A stretch of 64,000 nucleotides of DNA from Salvelinus alpinus (lineage: Eukaryota > Chordata > Actinopteri > Salmoniformes > Salmonidae), in contig NC_092122.1 of assembly GCF_045679555.1 (NCBI RefSeq), forward strand, positions 7,931,003-7,995,002. The letters run 5' to 3'. Below the pieces are notes generated by a model that was not told the origin of the DNA, searched no databases, and saw nothing but the letters and a program-made list of their open reading frames with translations. The position numbers and the translations under genes are program-made. Shown piece after piece: positions 37,947-49,393 of this stretch (position 1 is its first letter; each line of letters begins with the position of its first letter).

Positions 37947-40279
37947 TTAGTGCAGTTTAGTGCAGATGTATTGGAGGAGCTGTTTAATCTCACTCAACCC
38001 TACAGGCTTCTCCTGTCCTCCGACGACCTCTGTGTAGCTGCGCTGGTCCTGCTGTTGGGCCCTGTGGAGTGGAGGAGGGACAGTTCTGGGCCGTGGGAGA
38101 CAGAGGTGGTGGTCTGGTGCGGGGTAGTAGACTGGGCACGGTCCGGTCTGGCTAAGCCGATGGAAGTGGTGATGCTCTGGTGGTGGGTGGGGCCTGTGGG
38201 GTGCGCTGGGTCTGGTGGGGTGTTGAGGGGGCCTGGGGCTCCTTGGTGGTGCAGTGGTCTGGTCGGGGTCTATGGGTGGTCCTCTGTCCAGTGCGACATG
38301 GGGTGTTTGTCTACCAAGTGCCACGTCCTTTAGAGACTTGGCAAACATCCCAACTGTCTGCTTTCTCAGGTTGGAGTGGTCGTGCAGATGCTCTGGGGTG
38401 ATTGTTGGGTGGTGAGCAACGTGTACGTTCGGGAGTAGGCCACGCCCTCTGGTGATGTCAGCGTTGACTTTCTGAATGGTACGGGGAGGAAAGTCTTTGC
38501 GGGGCAGCAGAGTGGAGATGGTGATGTGGGAGTTGAGGAACCACTCAGAGGCCCTCTGCTACTCTGTTGACCAGGCTGCCTACTCTCTCCTGTTCCTCTC
38601 TCTGCTACTCTGTTGACCAGGCTGCCTACTCTCTCCTGCTCCTCTCTCTGCTACTCTGTTGACCAGGCTGCCTACTCTCTCCTGCTCCTCTCTCTGCTAC
38701 TCTGTTGACCAGGCTGCCTACTCTCTCCTGCTCCCCTCTCTGCTACTCTGTTGACCAGGCTGCCTACTCTCTCCTGCTCCCCTCTCTGCTACTCTGTTGA
38801 CCAGGCTGCCTACTCTCTCCTGCTCCTCTCTCTGCTACTCTGTTGACCAGGCTGCCTACTCTCTCCTGCTCCTCCCTCTGCTACTCTGTTGACCAGGCTG
38901 CCTACTCTCTCCTGCTCCTCTCTCTGCTACTCTGTTGACCAGGCTGCCTACTCTCTCCTGCTCCTCTAGCAGGTTGTTGGTGCCGGTGTGAATAATAATG
39001 TGGCCTGGTGTGCCAAAGTCAGGCTGGGACAGGATGTGGAGTGCCACCTGTGTTTTTGGGCACCATATTTTGCACACCTTGTGGTGGGGGAAGAGTTAAT
39101 CTTCTTGGATAAATTTCCCATTTGAGTCAATGAGGATGGCCACCTCAGTGGGTTTTACCAGATTAGTGCGTTTACGGTCTGGGGCTGGAGTACACAGGGC
39201 CTGTGTACATGGAGGGGTGTGTGGGGGTGTGTCAGGAGGGGCCAGAAAGTTTCTCTCTGTAGTAGGTGTCCCCACGTGATCCTCCTTGTTGACTGGGGGT
39301 GTGGGTAAAGGGTTGTCGGTATGGGGGGATTGTGGGTAAAGGTGGGTCAGTGGGGTTGTTAGGGGTGGTGAGGGGCTGCAGCTTCTCTCTAGGAGTCTCT
39401 ACAGTCTGCTCTGTGCTGCAGCACCCTCTTGATGACAGACAACTCCTTTGCCATCTCCTCCTTTACCTGCACCAGCTCTCTCCTCATGGTGGCCTTTACC
39501 TCCTCAAGCGCTGTGGTAAGGCTCTCTCTCAGCTCCTGGACAGAGTTCTCCAGCTGGGTCCTGCACTGGTTGATCTGGTCCTGTAGAAGCTCTGTGTCTG
39601 GGCTGGAGGTGGTGTAGCTGGGGGACTGCTCCTTCAGCTCAGTAACCCATACCTCTAACAGAGCCAGCCTGTCTCTCAACAGGCTGATGGTAGTGTGGTC
39701 TTGGCACTGGTGGTTGTAGGCAGGCAGGGGGGAGGATAGACCTGTTGTGTGGGTGTAGGTCTGGGCTCCTGCTGTTGGGGTGCCTGAGGTGAGGGGAGAG
39801 GTTGGGGTGCTGTCCTTGTCCTTTTTGCTTTCCGCTATCTTCGTTAGGGTGGGGAAGTCCTGCACAACAGAGCTGAGTGCAGCCTCACTGCCCTGACAGC
39901 CTCACTGCCCTGGACCATGACAGTACCGTTCTGGTACATGTTTACCGTCAGAAACCTGTTTTCCTGGTCCTTATCGCTGTCCTCAAAAATGTGGATTTGC
40001 CTTCCCTTGCTGATGCCTTTCTTCGTGGTATAGCTGAAATGCCTGGTTCCAGCTGTATGCCAGGCAGTAGTGTGGTCTGTGTAAAATAACAGGTTTGTAA
40101 CAGTCCTGTTTTGTGAGCAGTCGGCAAACAACGTTTCTGGGTTCTCCCTCAGAATTCTGTGTTTAAAATTGATTCTTCCCTTCTCAGATTTGATTTCTGC
40201 TGGGTATTCAAAAAAAAAGGGGGGGGGGTCTCTCAGTCTCTGCTGCTGCTGGTGCTGCTAGTGCTGCCTCAGTGGCCAT
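37947..40279 (-). pseudogene. LINE ORF1 with coiled coil and SGNH/esterase-like domain, broken
   Basis: It starts MATEAALAAPAAAETERPPP at 40279, crosses a G homopolymer at about 40220, then reads KGISKGRQIHIFEDSDKD, NRFLTVNMYQNGTVMVQG (40131-39844), a long heptad-rich coiled coil (39865-39389, for example LRDRLALLEVWVTELKEQ), an esterase-like motif HIIIHTGTNNL (about 39000), and KVNADITRGRGLLPNVHVAH with MFAKSLKDVALGR (38480-38310). ORF1 proteins with this coiled-coil plus SGNH plan are known from several fish LINEs. Frameshifts and the 46-bp array at 38557-38970 interrupt it. Confidence 0.8.
38557..38970. repeat. 46-bp tandem repeat, 9 units, inside LINE ORF1
   Basis: Units start tgctactctgttgaccaggc at 38557 and every 46 bp thereafter. 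On the minus strand one unit encodes part of the region after the GTNN motif (QERVGSLVNRVAER). Because 46 is not a multiple of three, each copy shifts the frame. Confidence 0.95.
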
Positions 40280-40400
40280 GTTGCTATGGTTACCACCAGT
40301 AAACAGTTGGAGCTAGAAGGCAAGCTAGCTGACAGATTTGAATTTGGCTAGCTACCACGATGAGGATTGGTCTTTTAACTCACTCTCTGTCAATCTTTTC

Positions 40401-40569
40401 CTCCTGTGTTGATCTTCAGTTGTACAATTTGATTACCTATAAATGTGTTGCTAATTTAATCGTGTCAATCTCGCTCTTAACAACCAAAAAGTTATAACAA
40501 GTCAGGAGCCGTTCTTCTGCATGACTTCTCTCTCAGAATTATTTGTATTATTATTATTATTATTGTCTC

Positions 40570-40600
<31 letters not shown>

Positions 40601-41303
40601 GTCTCTGTCTCTTTCATTTGTCATTTATCTTGTTTATCTTTTCTCTTCTCTATCTCTATGCCTCTCCTCTCTCTCCACCGTCGAGCAGAGTAACACATCA
40701 CCAGCAGGTTGTAGGTTAAGTAGGCTAACGCTAATTATCCTCATAGGGTTAGAGGAGTGAGGGGGAAGGGGGAGAGAGGATTAAATAGAGGTCTAATTTG
40801 ATGACCCTCTCCCATTCTGTTCAGGCCAGGGAAGGACTTGGCTTTTACATACATCCACACACACACAGACACACTCATGCACGCACACACGCACTCACAC
40901 ACAAGTCAAATCTAATGAATATCCACACATCTTAATGTTATTTCATAGCCGTGCCGCACAGTAACACGTTAATATATTTTCATGTGGTCAACAGCTGTCG
41001 AAGCATCACAACGTGTGCTTCCCGTGCCAAGGCATTTTATATTACGCTTTTTTTGTGCCATTGGTCTGCCAAACTATGTAGCAGTCACATAACTCTTCCT
41101 TCACTGCTCTGTAACAGTATCCTGGTGCTAGGATACAGTAGAGCAGGGGTCCTGGAGACCTACAAGATGTGTAGGTTTTGTTCCATCCTGCACTAACACC
41201 TAATTCAACGAATCAAGGAAATCATTGGTGATTATCTCTGAACGACCAGCGTTGGTGAATGATGGTGAGCACTTAAGGTAGACCATGGTCCAGAGTGTAC
41301 ATA
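40401..41303. other. No gene recognised
   Basis: Contains CT-rich (about 40565-40615) and CA-rich (about 40855-40905) low-complexity patches. No other feature. Confidence 0.35.
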
Positions 41304-42676
41304 CAGTGCCTTGCAAAAGTATTCATCCCCCTGTCACGGGTTACTAGGAGTGGAAGGTAGGAGTCAGAAGCAGAGATCAGAGGGTTAAAAAAAAATTCTC
41401 GAGGGCGATCCGGGTGGAGGCGGTGGAAGTCCCTCAGAAGTGAAACAAGTAATTTTTTTCATTTCCCTTCACCAATTTGGACTATTTTGTGTATGTCCAT
41501 TACATGAAATCCAAATAAAAATCAATTTAAATTACAGGTTGTAATGCAACAAAATAGGAAAATCACCAAGCTGGTGAATACTTCTGCAAGGCACTGTTTA
41601 TACACCTGTTCTGAAAGGCCCCAGAGTCTGCAATGCCACTAAGCAAGCGGCACCATGAAGACCAAGGAGCTCTCCAAACAGGTCAGGGGAAAAGTTGTGG
41701 AGAAATACAGATCAGGGTTGGGTTATAAAAAAATATCAGAAACTTTGAACATCCCACGGAGCACCATTAAATACATTATTAAAAAATGGAAAGAATATGG
41801 CACCACAACAAACCTGCCAAGAAAGGGACGCGCACCAAAACTCACGGACCAGGCAAGCAGGGCATTAATCAGAGAGGCAACAAAGAGACCAAAGATAACC
41901 CCGAAGGAGATGCAAAGCTGTCCATAGGACCACTTTAAGCCGTATACTCCACAGAGCTGTGCTTTACGGAAGAGGGGCCAGAAAAAGCCATTGCTTAATG
42001 AATAAAATAAGCCAACACGTTTGGTGTTCATCAAAAGGCATGTGGGAGACTCCCCAAACATATGGAAGAAGGTTCTCTGGTCAGATCTTCCAGAGATTTC
42101 AGTCTTCCAGAGATTTGAGACTGGGGCGGAGGTTCACCATCCAGCAGGACAATGACCTTAAGCATACTGCTAAAGCAACACTCGAGTGGTTTAAGGGGAA
42201 ACATTTAAATGTCTTGGAATGGCCTAGTCAAAGTCCAGACCTCAATCCAATTGAGAATCTGTGGTATGACTTAAAGGTTGCTGTACACCAGCGGAACCCA
42301 TCCAACTTGAAGGATCTGCAGCAGTTTTGCCTTGAAGAATGGGAAAGAATTCCAGTGGCTAGATGTGCTAAGCTTATAGAGACATATACCAAGAGACTTT
42401 CAGCTGTAATTGCTGCAAAATGTGGCAAAGTATTGACTTTCTACAAATTATTGACTTTGGGGGGGGTGGGGGGGGTAATTATGCACGCTCAAGTTTTCAG
42501 TTTTTTTGTCTTGTTTCATGTTTGTTTCACCCCAAAAATATTTTGCATCTTCAAAGTGGTAGTCATGTTTTGTAAATCAAATGATACAAACCCCCCAAAA
42601 TCCATTTTAATTCCAGGTTGTAAGGCAACAAAATAGGAAAAATACCAGGGGGGGTGAATACTTTCGCAAGCCACTG
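41304..42676 (+). mobile_element. Tc1-like DNA transposon, type B, rearranged
   Basis: Termini cagtgccttgcaaaagtatt (left) and tactttcgcaagccactg (right) are inverted repeats, each next to a TA (41302-41303 and 42677-42678). Inside, a broken transposase runs on the plus strand. Just inside the left end, 41450-41596 carries an inverted second copy of a terminus (ending acttctgcaaggcactg), preceded by about 110 bp of unrelated sequence, so the left arm is rearranged. Confidence 0.9.
41655..42440 (+). pseudogene. Tc1 transposase pseudogene, catalytic centre partly deleted
   Basis: MKTKELSKQVRGKVVEKYRS begins the paired-like DNA-binding domain, with IPRSTIKYIIKKW as the recognition-helix region and RKGRAPKLTDQ as the linker. 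A stop follows QSCP at 41925-41927. Downstream, other frames give VLWSD directly fused to a later segment ([10 protein letters not shown]), so roughly 200 bp including most of the first catalytic block is missing at about 42085. [13 protein letters not shown] keeps the second Asp and [13 protein letters not shown] the Glu. Confidence 0.9.
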
Positions 42677-43103
42677 TAACACTTGTAGTGCTCTACTGGC
42701 ATATCAAATGTTAAGTATTTCAATTTATTTGTGTTCCTATGGGATTCTGCATGAATAAAGACAATTCAACACTCTGCCTTTCTACCCCAAAGCTCCAGAT
42801 TGGAAAGGCTCAGAAAAAGTGGTCTGTTTATAATGCAATAAAAGCAGAAGCATAAAAAAGACAAAAGGGATGAGTTTATGCAGCAATTTTTATTTAATGG
42901 TTGAGAACACTCTTCACTAGGCCCTACTAGGCACTGCCAACCCACATGACAAGTGGGTTGGCAGGAACAGTTTAGACTTTGTGTACATGAGAGACTCAAT
43001 CCTCATGACCAAGCTGTATGTTCATTACAATTCCACCACGTGGACAGTGTTACAGCAGTCTGAGATGAATTGGTTTTGACTAATGCGTGCGACAGTTTAC
43101 TAC
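42677..43103. other. No gene recognised
   Basis: Unique-looking sequence between two transposons. Confidence 0.3.
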
Positions 43104-43464
43104 AGAATTGTCACGCCCTGACCTTAGAGATCCTTTTTATGTCTCTATTTGGTTGGTCAGGGTGTGATTTGGGGTGGGTATTTTATGTTCTTTCGTTCTA
43201 TTATTTGTATTTCTATGTTTTGGCCGGGTAGGGTTCTGGTCAGGCACCGTGTTATGTGGTGGAGCGCACGGTGTCTCCAGTACGCGTTCTTAGCACGGTG
43301 TGCTACATTCCAGCTCCCCGCATCTGCCGGGCTAGGGTGAGCATCCAGCCAGGACGGGTTGTGCCAGCTCTAAGCTCGAGACCTCCAGTGCGCCTCCACG
43401 GCCCAGTGTATCCGGTGCCTCTGCCAAGGACAAGGCAAGCAAGGCTGTATGTCTCTCCAGCCTG

Positions 43465-44334
43465 GTGAGTCCTGTGCCTGCGCCCAGAACTAATCCTCCT
43501 GTATGTCTCCCCAGCCTGGTGAGCCCTGTGGCAGCTCCACGTACCAGACTGCCCATACGTCTCCTCACCACTCCAGTGATGATCCATGGCACGAAGCCTC
43601 CAGGGATGATCCATGGCACGAAGCCTCCAGTAATGATCCATGGCAGGAAGCCTCCAGTGATGATCCATGGCACAAAGCCTCCAGTGATGATCCATGGAAA
43701 GAAGCCTCCAGTGATGATCCATGGCACGAAGCCTCCAGTAATGATCCAGGGCAAGAAGCCTCCAGTGATTATCCATGGCACGAAGCCTCCAGCGAGGAGT
43801 CATGGCATGACGCCTCCAGCGAAGGTCCCCAGTCCAGAACCTCCGGCGAAGGTCCCCAGTCCGGAGCCTCCGGCGACGGTCCCCAGTCCGGAGCCTCCGG
43901 CGACGGTCCCCAGTGCGGAGCCTCCGGCGACGGTCCCCAGTCCGGAGCCTCCGGCGACGGTCCCCAGTCTGGAGCCTACGGCGACGGTCCCCAGTCCGGA
44001 GCCTCCGGCGACGTTCTCCAGTCCGGAGCCCGCAACGGGGGTACCCAGTCCGGGGCCCGCAACCGGGGTGTCCCGCACCAGAGGTGCCACCACGGATAGA
44101 TGCCCACCCAGACCCTCCCCTATAGGTTCAGGTTTTGCGGCCGGAGTCCGCACCTTTGGGGGGGTACTGTCACGCCCTGACCTTAGAGATCCTTTTTATG
44201 TCTCTATTTGGTTTGGTAAGGGTGTGATTTGGGGTGGGTATTCGATGTTCTTACGTTCTATTATTTGTATTTCTATGGTTTGGCCGGGTAGGTTTCTCCA
44301 TCAGGGACAGCTGTCTATCGTTGTCTCTGATTGA
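43465..44334 (+). pseudogene. Proline-rich internal ORF remnant of the LTR element, with 9-residue repeats
   Basis: The open frame runs from internal DNA into the right LTR. It contains about nine units of VMIHGTKPP followed by about eight of ATVPSPEPP, all in one 27-bp register. A flanking proline-rich segment (PAPRTNPPVCLPSLV) may be the natural linker of this element class. The ATG is inside the remnant, so the frame probably belonged to a longer gag-pol. There is no evidence of expression. Confidence 0.55.
43571..44040. repeat. 27-bp tandem arrays (two consensus blocks in one register)
   Basis: The first block (unit cctccagtgatgatccatgg plus cacgaag) is about nine units to about 43815. 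The second (unit ccggcgacggtccccagtcc plus ggagcct) is about eight units to about 44040. A hybrid unit (ARSHGMTPP in translation) joins them. Confidence 0.93.
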
Positions 44335-44526
44335 GAACCATACTTAGGTAGCCCTTTTTCCCACCTGTGTTTGTGGGAAGTTGTCTTTGTTTGTTGGCAC
44401 TATAGCCTTTAGCTTCACGTTTTTTTGGATTGTTTATTGTTTTTGTCAGCGTCATATAAATAAAGTAATATGTACGCTTACCACGCTGCACCTTGGTCCT
44501 CTTCATTCAACGGCCGTGACAAGAAT

Positions 44527-44770
44527 GCTACAGTACTTACTATAGAATTCTGTAGTAAACTGTATTTTACTGTAGAATACTATACTACACACTGTAGTAT
44601 CCCTCTCATGTGTAGTACTGACTTTGAAATGTTGTATTATATTGTAGAATGCTATAGTGCTGTAAATACTACAGCATACTACAGACCACAAAAACACAAC
44701 AGTAAATACTACAGTAATGTCCGAAAAAACACTACAGTCCGCACTATAGTATACTACAGTATTTCATTTG
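44527..44770. repeat. tactacagta-rich interspersed repeat, left part
   Basis: Many copies of actacagta and its complement tactgtagt in both orientations. Similar sequence recurs at 46528-46605 and near 47150-47180. Confidence 0.6.
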
Positions 44771-44995
44771 CATATACCCTGCCCATTCCCCTCCCCATAT
44801 CCCAATTTGTGCCACCCATAAGTGAGAAAACTGCCAATGCAGACCATATTTTGTGTTCCCTACAGGTTATAGAAAAGAGCATAAACTCTGAACTATCTGT
44901 TCAGACCTCAGTCCTACCTTCCTACAGGTTATGGAGAATTTGCCCTTTGAGTATTTCTCCAGTAGGTTTCCTCAAGGAGAAAGCCCCCACTGCTA

Positions 44996-46514
44996 CAGTG
45001 CATACGGAAAGTATTCAGAACCCTTGACTTTTTCCACATTTTGTTACGTTACAGCCTTATTCAAAAATGGATTAAATAAACTGTACTCCTCATCAATCTA
45101 CACACAATACCCCATTACAACAAAGCAAAAACAGAAATACCTTGTTTACATAAGTATTCAGACCCTTTGCTATGAGACTCGAAATTGAGCTCAGGTGCAT
45201 CCTGTTTCCATTGATCATCCTTGAGATGTTTCTACAACTTGATTGGAGTCCACCTGTGGTAAATTCAATTGATTGGACATGATTTAGAAGGTACACACCT
45301 GTCTTTATAAGGTCTCACAGTTGACAGTGCATGTCAGAGCAAAAACCAAGCCATGAGATCGAAGGAATTGTCCGTAGAGCTCCGAGACAGGATTGTGTCG
45401 AGGCACAGGTCGGGGGAAGGGTACCAAAAACATTCTGCAGCGTTGAAGAGCACAGTGGCCTCCATCATTCTTAAACGGAATACGTTGGAAACAAACTGAG
45501 CAATCTGGGGAGATGGGCCTTGGTCAGGCAGGTGACCAAGAACCCGATGGTCACTATGACAGAGCTCCAGAGTTCCTCTGTGGATATGGGAGAACCTTCC
45601 AGAAGGACAACCATCTTTGCAGCACTCCACCAATCAGGCCTTTATGGTAGAGTGGCCAGACAGAAGCCTCTCCTCAGTAAAAGGCACATGACAGCCCACT
45701 TGGAGTTTGCCAAAAGGCACCTAAAGACTCTCAAACCCTGAGAAACAAGATTCTCTGGTCTGATGAAACCAAGATGGAACTCTTTGTTCTGAATGCCAAG
45801 CGTCACGTCTGGAGGAAACCTGGCACCATCCCTACGGTGAAGCATGGTGGTGGCAGCACCATGCTGTGTGGATGTTTTTCAGCGGTAGGAACTGGGAGAC
45901 GAGTGAGGATTGAGGGAAAGATGAACGGAGCAAAGTACAGAGAGATCCTTGATGAAAACCTACTCCAGAGTGCTCAGGACCACAGACAGGGGCAAAGGTT
46001 CACCTTCCAACAGGACATCGACCCCAAGCACACAGCCAAGGCAATGCAGGAGTGGCTTTGGGACAAGTCTCTGAATGTCCTTGAGTGGTCCAGCCAGAGC
46101 CTGGACCCTTTACCCGATCAAACATCTCTGGAGAGATCTGAAAATAGCTGTGCAGCGACACTCCCCATCCAACCTGACAGAGCTTGAGAGGATCTGCAGA
46201 GAAGAATGTGAGAAACTCCCCAAATACAGGCGTGCCAAGATTGTAGTTTCATACCCAAGAAGACTCAAGACTGTAATCTTTGCCAAAGGTGCTTCAACAA
46301 AGTACTGAGCAAAGGGTCTGAATACTTATGTAAATGTTATATTTCAGTTTTTTATCTTTTATACATTTGATAAAATTTCTAAAAAAACGTTTTTCTTTGT
46401 CATTATGGGGTATTGTGTGTGGGTAAAAAGAATGTAATCAATATTAGAATATGTCTGTAAATGTAACAAAATGTGGAAAAAGTCAAGTGGTCTGAATACT
46501 TTCCGAATGCACTA
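44996..46514 (+). mobile_element. Tc1-like DNA transposon, type C, about 1.5 kb
   Basis: The left terminus cagtgcatacggaaagtatt and right terminus aatactttccgaatgcacta are inverted repeats with TA on both sides (44994-44995 and 46515-46516). The internal repeat cataagtattcagacccttt near 45150 and its partner ggtctgaatacttatgtaaa near 46315 show the IR/DR structure. All expected parts are present, but the transposase is broken. Confidence 0.93.
45351..46308 (+). pseudogene. Tc1 transposase pseudogene (type C)
   Basis: MRSKELSVELRDRIVSRHRS starts the DNA-binding domain, and stops follow within about 50 codons. Other frames keep the central region (45520-45741), then LFVLNAKRHVWRKPG and VKHGGGSTMLCGCFSAVG. 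FQQDIDPKHTA keeps the second Asp but has Ile where Asn is usual. The Glu region DLNPIE is lost in a frameshift at about 46105, and the C-terminus continues in another frame to the stop at 46306-46308. Several independent breaks make it inactive. Confidence 0.9.
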
Positions 46515-46527
46515 TATGTCAAAGATA

Positions 46528-46605
46528 ATAAAACAAAAACACTACAGTAAATACTACAGTATACTACAGTCGGCAAAAACACTACAGTAATTACTAAGGT
46601 ACTTT
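46528..46605. repeat. tactacagta-rich repeat, right part
   Basis: Continues the motif of 44527-44770 on the other side of the type C Tc1 element, suggesting that the Tc1 inserted into or next to this repeat. Confidence 0.55.
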
Positions 46606-46619
46606 CATTTCTTTAATAT

Positions 46620-46990
46620 GGATTCAATTATATATGACATGCTATTTTATCAAATAAATTCTTTGTAATTAATATTACCTGATTAAACTAATCATGTAGA
46701 TGTAATTAACTAGGAAGTCGGGGCACCACGGAAGAATGTTTATGGAGCTGTTGTCTTCTGAATAAACTCTTAAAGATATGGTCATCTTTTATATCAATGG
46801 CAGTCAATTATTAATCGTCACCTTATTCAGTCTCATCTGAACGTCGTAAAATTCTTGGTTATCTTCACGAACCCTGGCTAACAAGTTGAATCAGCAATAC
46901 AAAATGTTGTTTCATTATTTATTTACTAAATAAATAACTGATCTGACATCATATTCTTTAAGTAGCAACGGACACTTTCAACTGGTTGGA
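46620..46990 (-). repeat. Diverged inverted copy of the 20.3-21.9 kb repeat
   Basis: Plus-strand aactaggaagtcggggcacc is the reverse complement of the region near 21779-21800. Matching words extend over about 350 bp (taaataaat, aacaag..., tacgac). It has no insertion where the 21175 LTR sits. Confidence 0.6.
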
Positions 46991-47670
46991 TTACCGAAAT
47001 ATTGTTCCAACCTTCCATCCCAATGTTCCATCCCAACCTTTTGATGTTGCCATACTCTCTCTATGTTAACAAAGAGTCCATTCTGTAGAGTAGAGAGAGA
47101 AAAGGGAGAAAGGTATTTATGGGGTCATCAACCTCAACACTACAGTCATCTCCAAAACACTACAGTAAAGTCTGCAAGTGTATAATATAGTGTTTATACA
47201 ATCATATAGTATATATATTTTTTCATGTTGGCTGATTTGATGAGGGAATCTGCCAGGTTCGTTTTACATAATTTTGTATTATTTTTAGCCTTGGTTAATA
47301 AACCATGATGGGGCAAATTTTTTATGAACAATCATTTTGCAAATGCCTGGAGGGGATATTAGAGTTGTTTAAGCTAGCTATGCCCCACAACAAAACTCAC
47401 TCTCCTGTTAGGTAGAAAAAACGTGAGTCAAGATGGTTGAAGTCAAGAAGACAGAAGCCTTCACATTGCGTATTGGAGTGTGACATGATACATTGTTGGG
47501 AATCATGTCACACCGCATTTCTGAATCACTTACTTGCACAATGCTATTTTTACACCCCATCATGGCAGGAGTATGGTTTGGTTAGGTTTTTCTAACGCAG
47601 TGCTCCCCTTCGCCAATTTAAACTGTATTTGCTCCAGATTCTGTGACTATCTTGGCACCCACACACGGAC
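46991..47670. other. No gene recognised
   Basis: AT-rich; one more actacagta patch near 47150-47180. Confidence 0.3.
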
Positions 47671-47750
47671 TGTGTCCCAAATGGCACCCTCTTCCCTATA
47701 TAGTGCACTACATTTGACCACTGCGCTATGGGCCTCGGTTAAAAGTAGTC
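47671..47750. repeat. Foldback repeat (tagtgcactacttttgacc family), copy 6, right-truncated
   Basis: tgtgtcccaaatggcaccct begins the left arm and tatatagtgcactacatttg follows. The right arm stops after ttaaaagtag. Confidence 0.8.
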
Positions 47751-49393
47751 GGAGCTGTATGAAGAGGAGAGCCAGCACTTGCAAAGTGAGAGCTCCTTCC
47801 TTCTCAAGGAGGTTGAGTGAATGTGTTTATAGACGGAGTAGCACAGTATGAAACAACCCATCCTTTAGCCCCATCTGAGGGAAACACTGTAGTTTCCACA
47901 CCACTCACCGCTGAGATGGATGGCTTTAGTGATGATGTGAAATACCTCACTGAGTACAGCAGTCAGCATAGGTTTCATCCCATAATTGGGGTGATGGAAA
48001 TAATATATATATTACATTGCCACAGGGCTCTCTACCATGTCAAGTCATGTCATATCACATATTTGTGTTATTTTCAGGCTCTCTCATTTTGAAAGAAGTG
48101 TGCATAGCAACATGATGTGCTGGAGACAGGTTGGAATTTCCCCTGATCTCCACAGGTGTCTCCAACACCAGATGTATGTGGTTCTTCCTGTGGGGTATAG
48201 GCCTAGATGTTCCATGCATGCTCCGCTCAACACGACCTTTCCCTGTCTTCTCACCCTCCTCCTCGCCTCTCTCTCTCCTCCCACTCCCACCTCTCCCTCA
48301 CCCTCTGATGCCATTACTACGGTGTCCGCCCCCACATCTCCACCCCTAAAGACTCTCATTCTCTCATTCTTTCCTACCACTCTATCTATCTATCTATCTG
48401 CCCGCCCGCCCGCCTGCCCGCTCGCCCGCCCGCCTGCCTGCCTGTCTATCTATCTTTGTCTCTCTCTCTGTTCTCTTGTTCTCAAACAGACACATACATT
48501 GAAATCCCCCTTTGCAAGCAGCAAACAGTGAGTGGACAGTTTCTCTCTATCCTGAGTCAAAGCAGACCATCAATTTGATGGAGGTTGATCCACAGAAGAA
48601 CGAATGTGTATAATATCAGACATGCATCACAGACTGAGCTTGTTTCATTCCAGGTCTGTGCATAGTTCATATAAGGCATCCATAGGCCAGGTTAATAAGA
48701 TCACAAGTGAGGAACATTGTCACTTAGTATAAAGCATGGCCATGTTTGAGTATGTGTGTGCAAGCGTCACAGCTGCACTTGCCTCATACACAGCTCTATA
48801 GGAAGTCTAAATATTACATATATTCATCCAATTCAACATCCTGCTTGACTATTCATCACTCTGGCTTCCACCCAGAACCATTCTGCTCAGACACAGGAGT
48901 TGATGAGTCTTATGAAAAAATGATATGTCATAAGAAATGGAACCAGAATGGTTTATTTCAACAGCATAGGAATTCTCAAAGTCAGCTGTTAGGCAAGGTT
49001 TCTTACGAGGAAATGGGAGTGTGTGAGGGAATTGTTTGAGAACTGATTTCCCACAATAGATTTTTTCTAGAAAGTTACTGTTATGTTCTCCTCAAGGCCA
49101 CGGAAGCTTTTAAAAGTCCAGGTCTCCATCCCCAGACATATTGGATAACTTAATTGGGCAAACCAAAGCCCAAACTATAGACACTAGATTCCTCAACAAA
49201 ACTATCAGACTTCTATTACAGCTCTAGAGATCAGGTGTTTTTACTCGGGTCCATTTACACCACCTTTGATGATAACTACCTGAGGTAAAGCGTTTTGTTT
49301 GTGGCCCTCCAAATAGGATACTTAATCAGTTGTCTACATAGCAGCAGCTCGATAAAGATGCCCCGTGCTGCATTGCACCATATCAGACACAGG
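47751..49393. other. No gene recognised
   Basis: Includes a pyrimidine/GCCC-rich patch at about 48380-48470. Open frames here have no recognisable domain. Confidence 0.3.

Larger units (their letters stand above)
34665..40400 (-). mobile_element. Nearly full-length I/Nimb-like LINE, decayed
   Basis: Read on the minus strand the order is 5' UTR (to about 40400), ORF1 (from ATG at 40279), endonuclease (from about 37772), reverse transcriptase (36900-35362), a C-terminal Cys/His domain (34931-34710) and a truncated 3' end against the TGTC repeat. Only frameshifts, stops and a 46-bp tandem expansion spoil it. The clade assignment comes from RT sequence style (FIDFQKAF, FADDLCLLSP) and is tentative. 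The terminus of a similar LINE occurs at the right end of the window. Confidence 0.88.
43109..44521 (+). mobile_element. Internally deleted LTR retrotransposon (TGTCACGCCCTGACC family)
   Basis: The element starts tgtcacgccctgacc and ends ggccgtgaca, flanked by a perfect 5-bp duplication agaat (43104-43108 and 44522-44526). The right LTR is 44168-44521 (354 bp, with aataaag at 44458). The left LTR keeps only about its first 127 bp (to about 43235) before a deletion junction into internal sequence. A polypurine run precedes the right LTR. No protease, RT or integrase remains. Confidence 0.92.

Noticed and set aside
45774-46187. Active Tc1 transposase
   Set aside because: The DNA-binding and catalytic parts lie in different frames with several stops and the Glu motif is lost in a shift.
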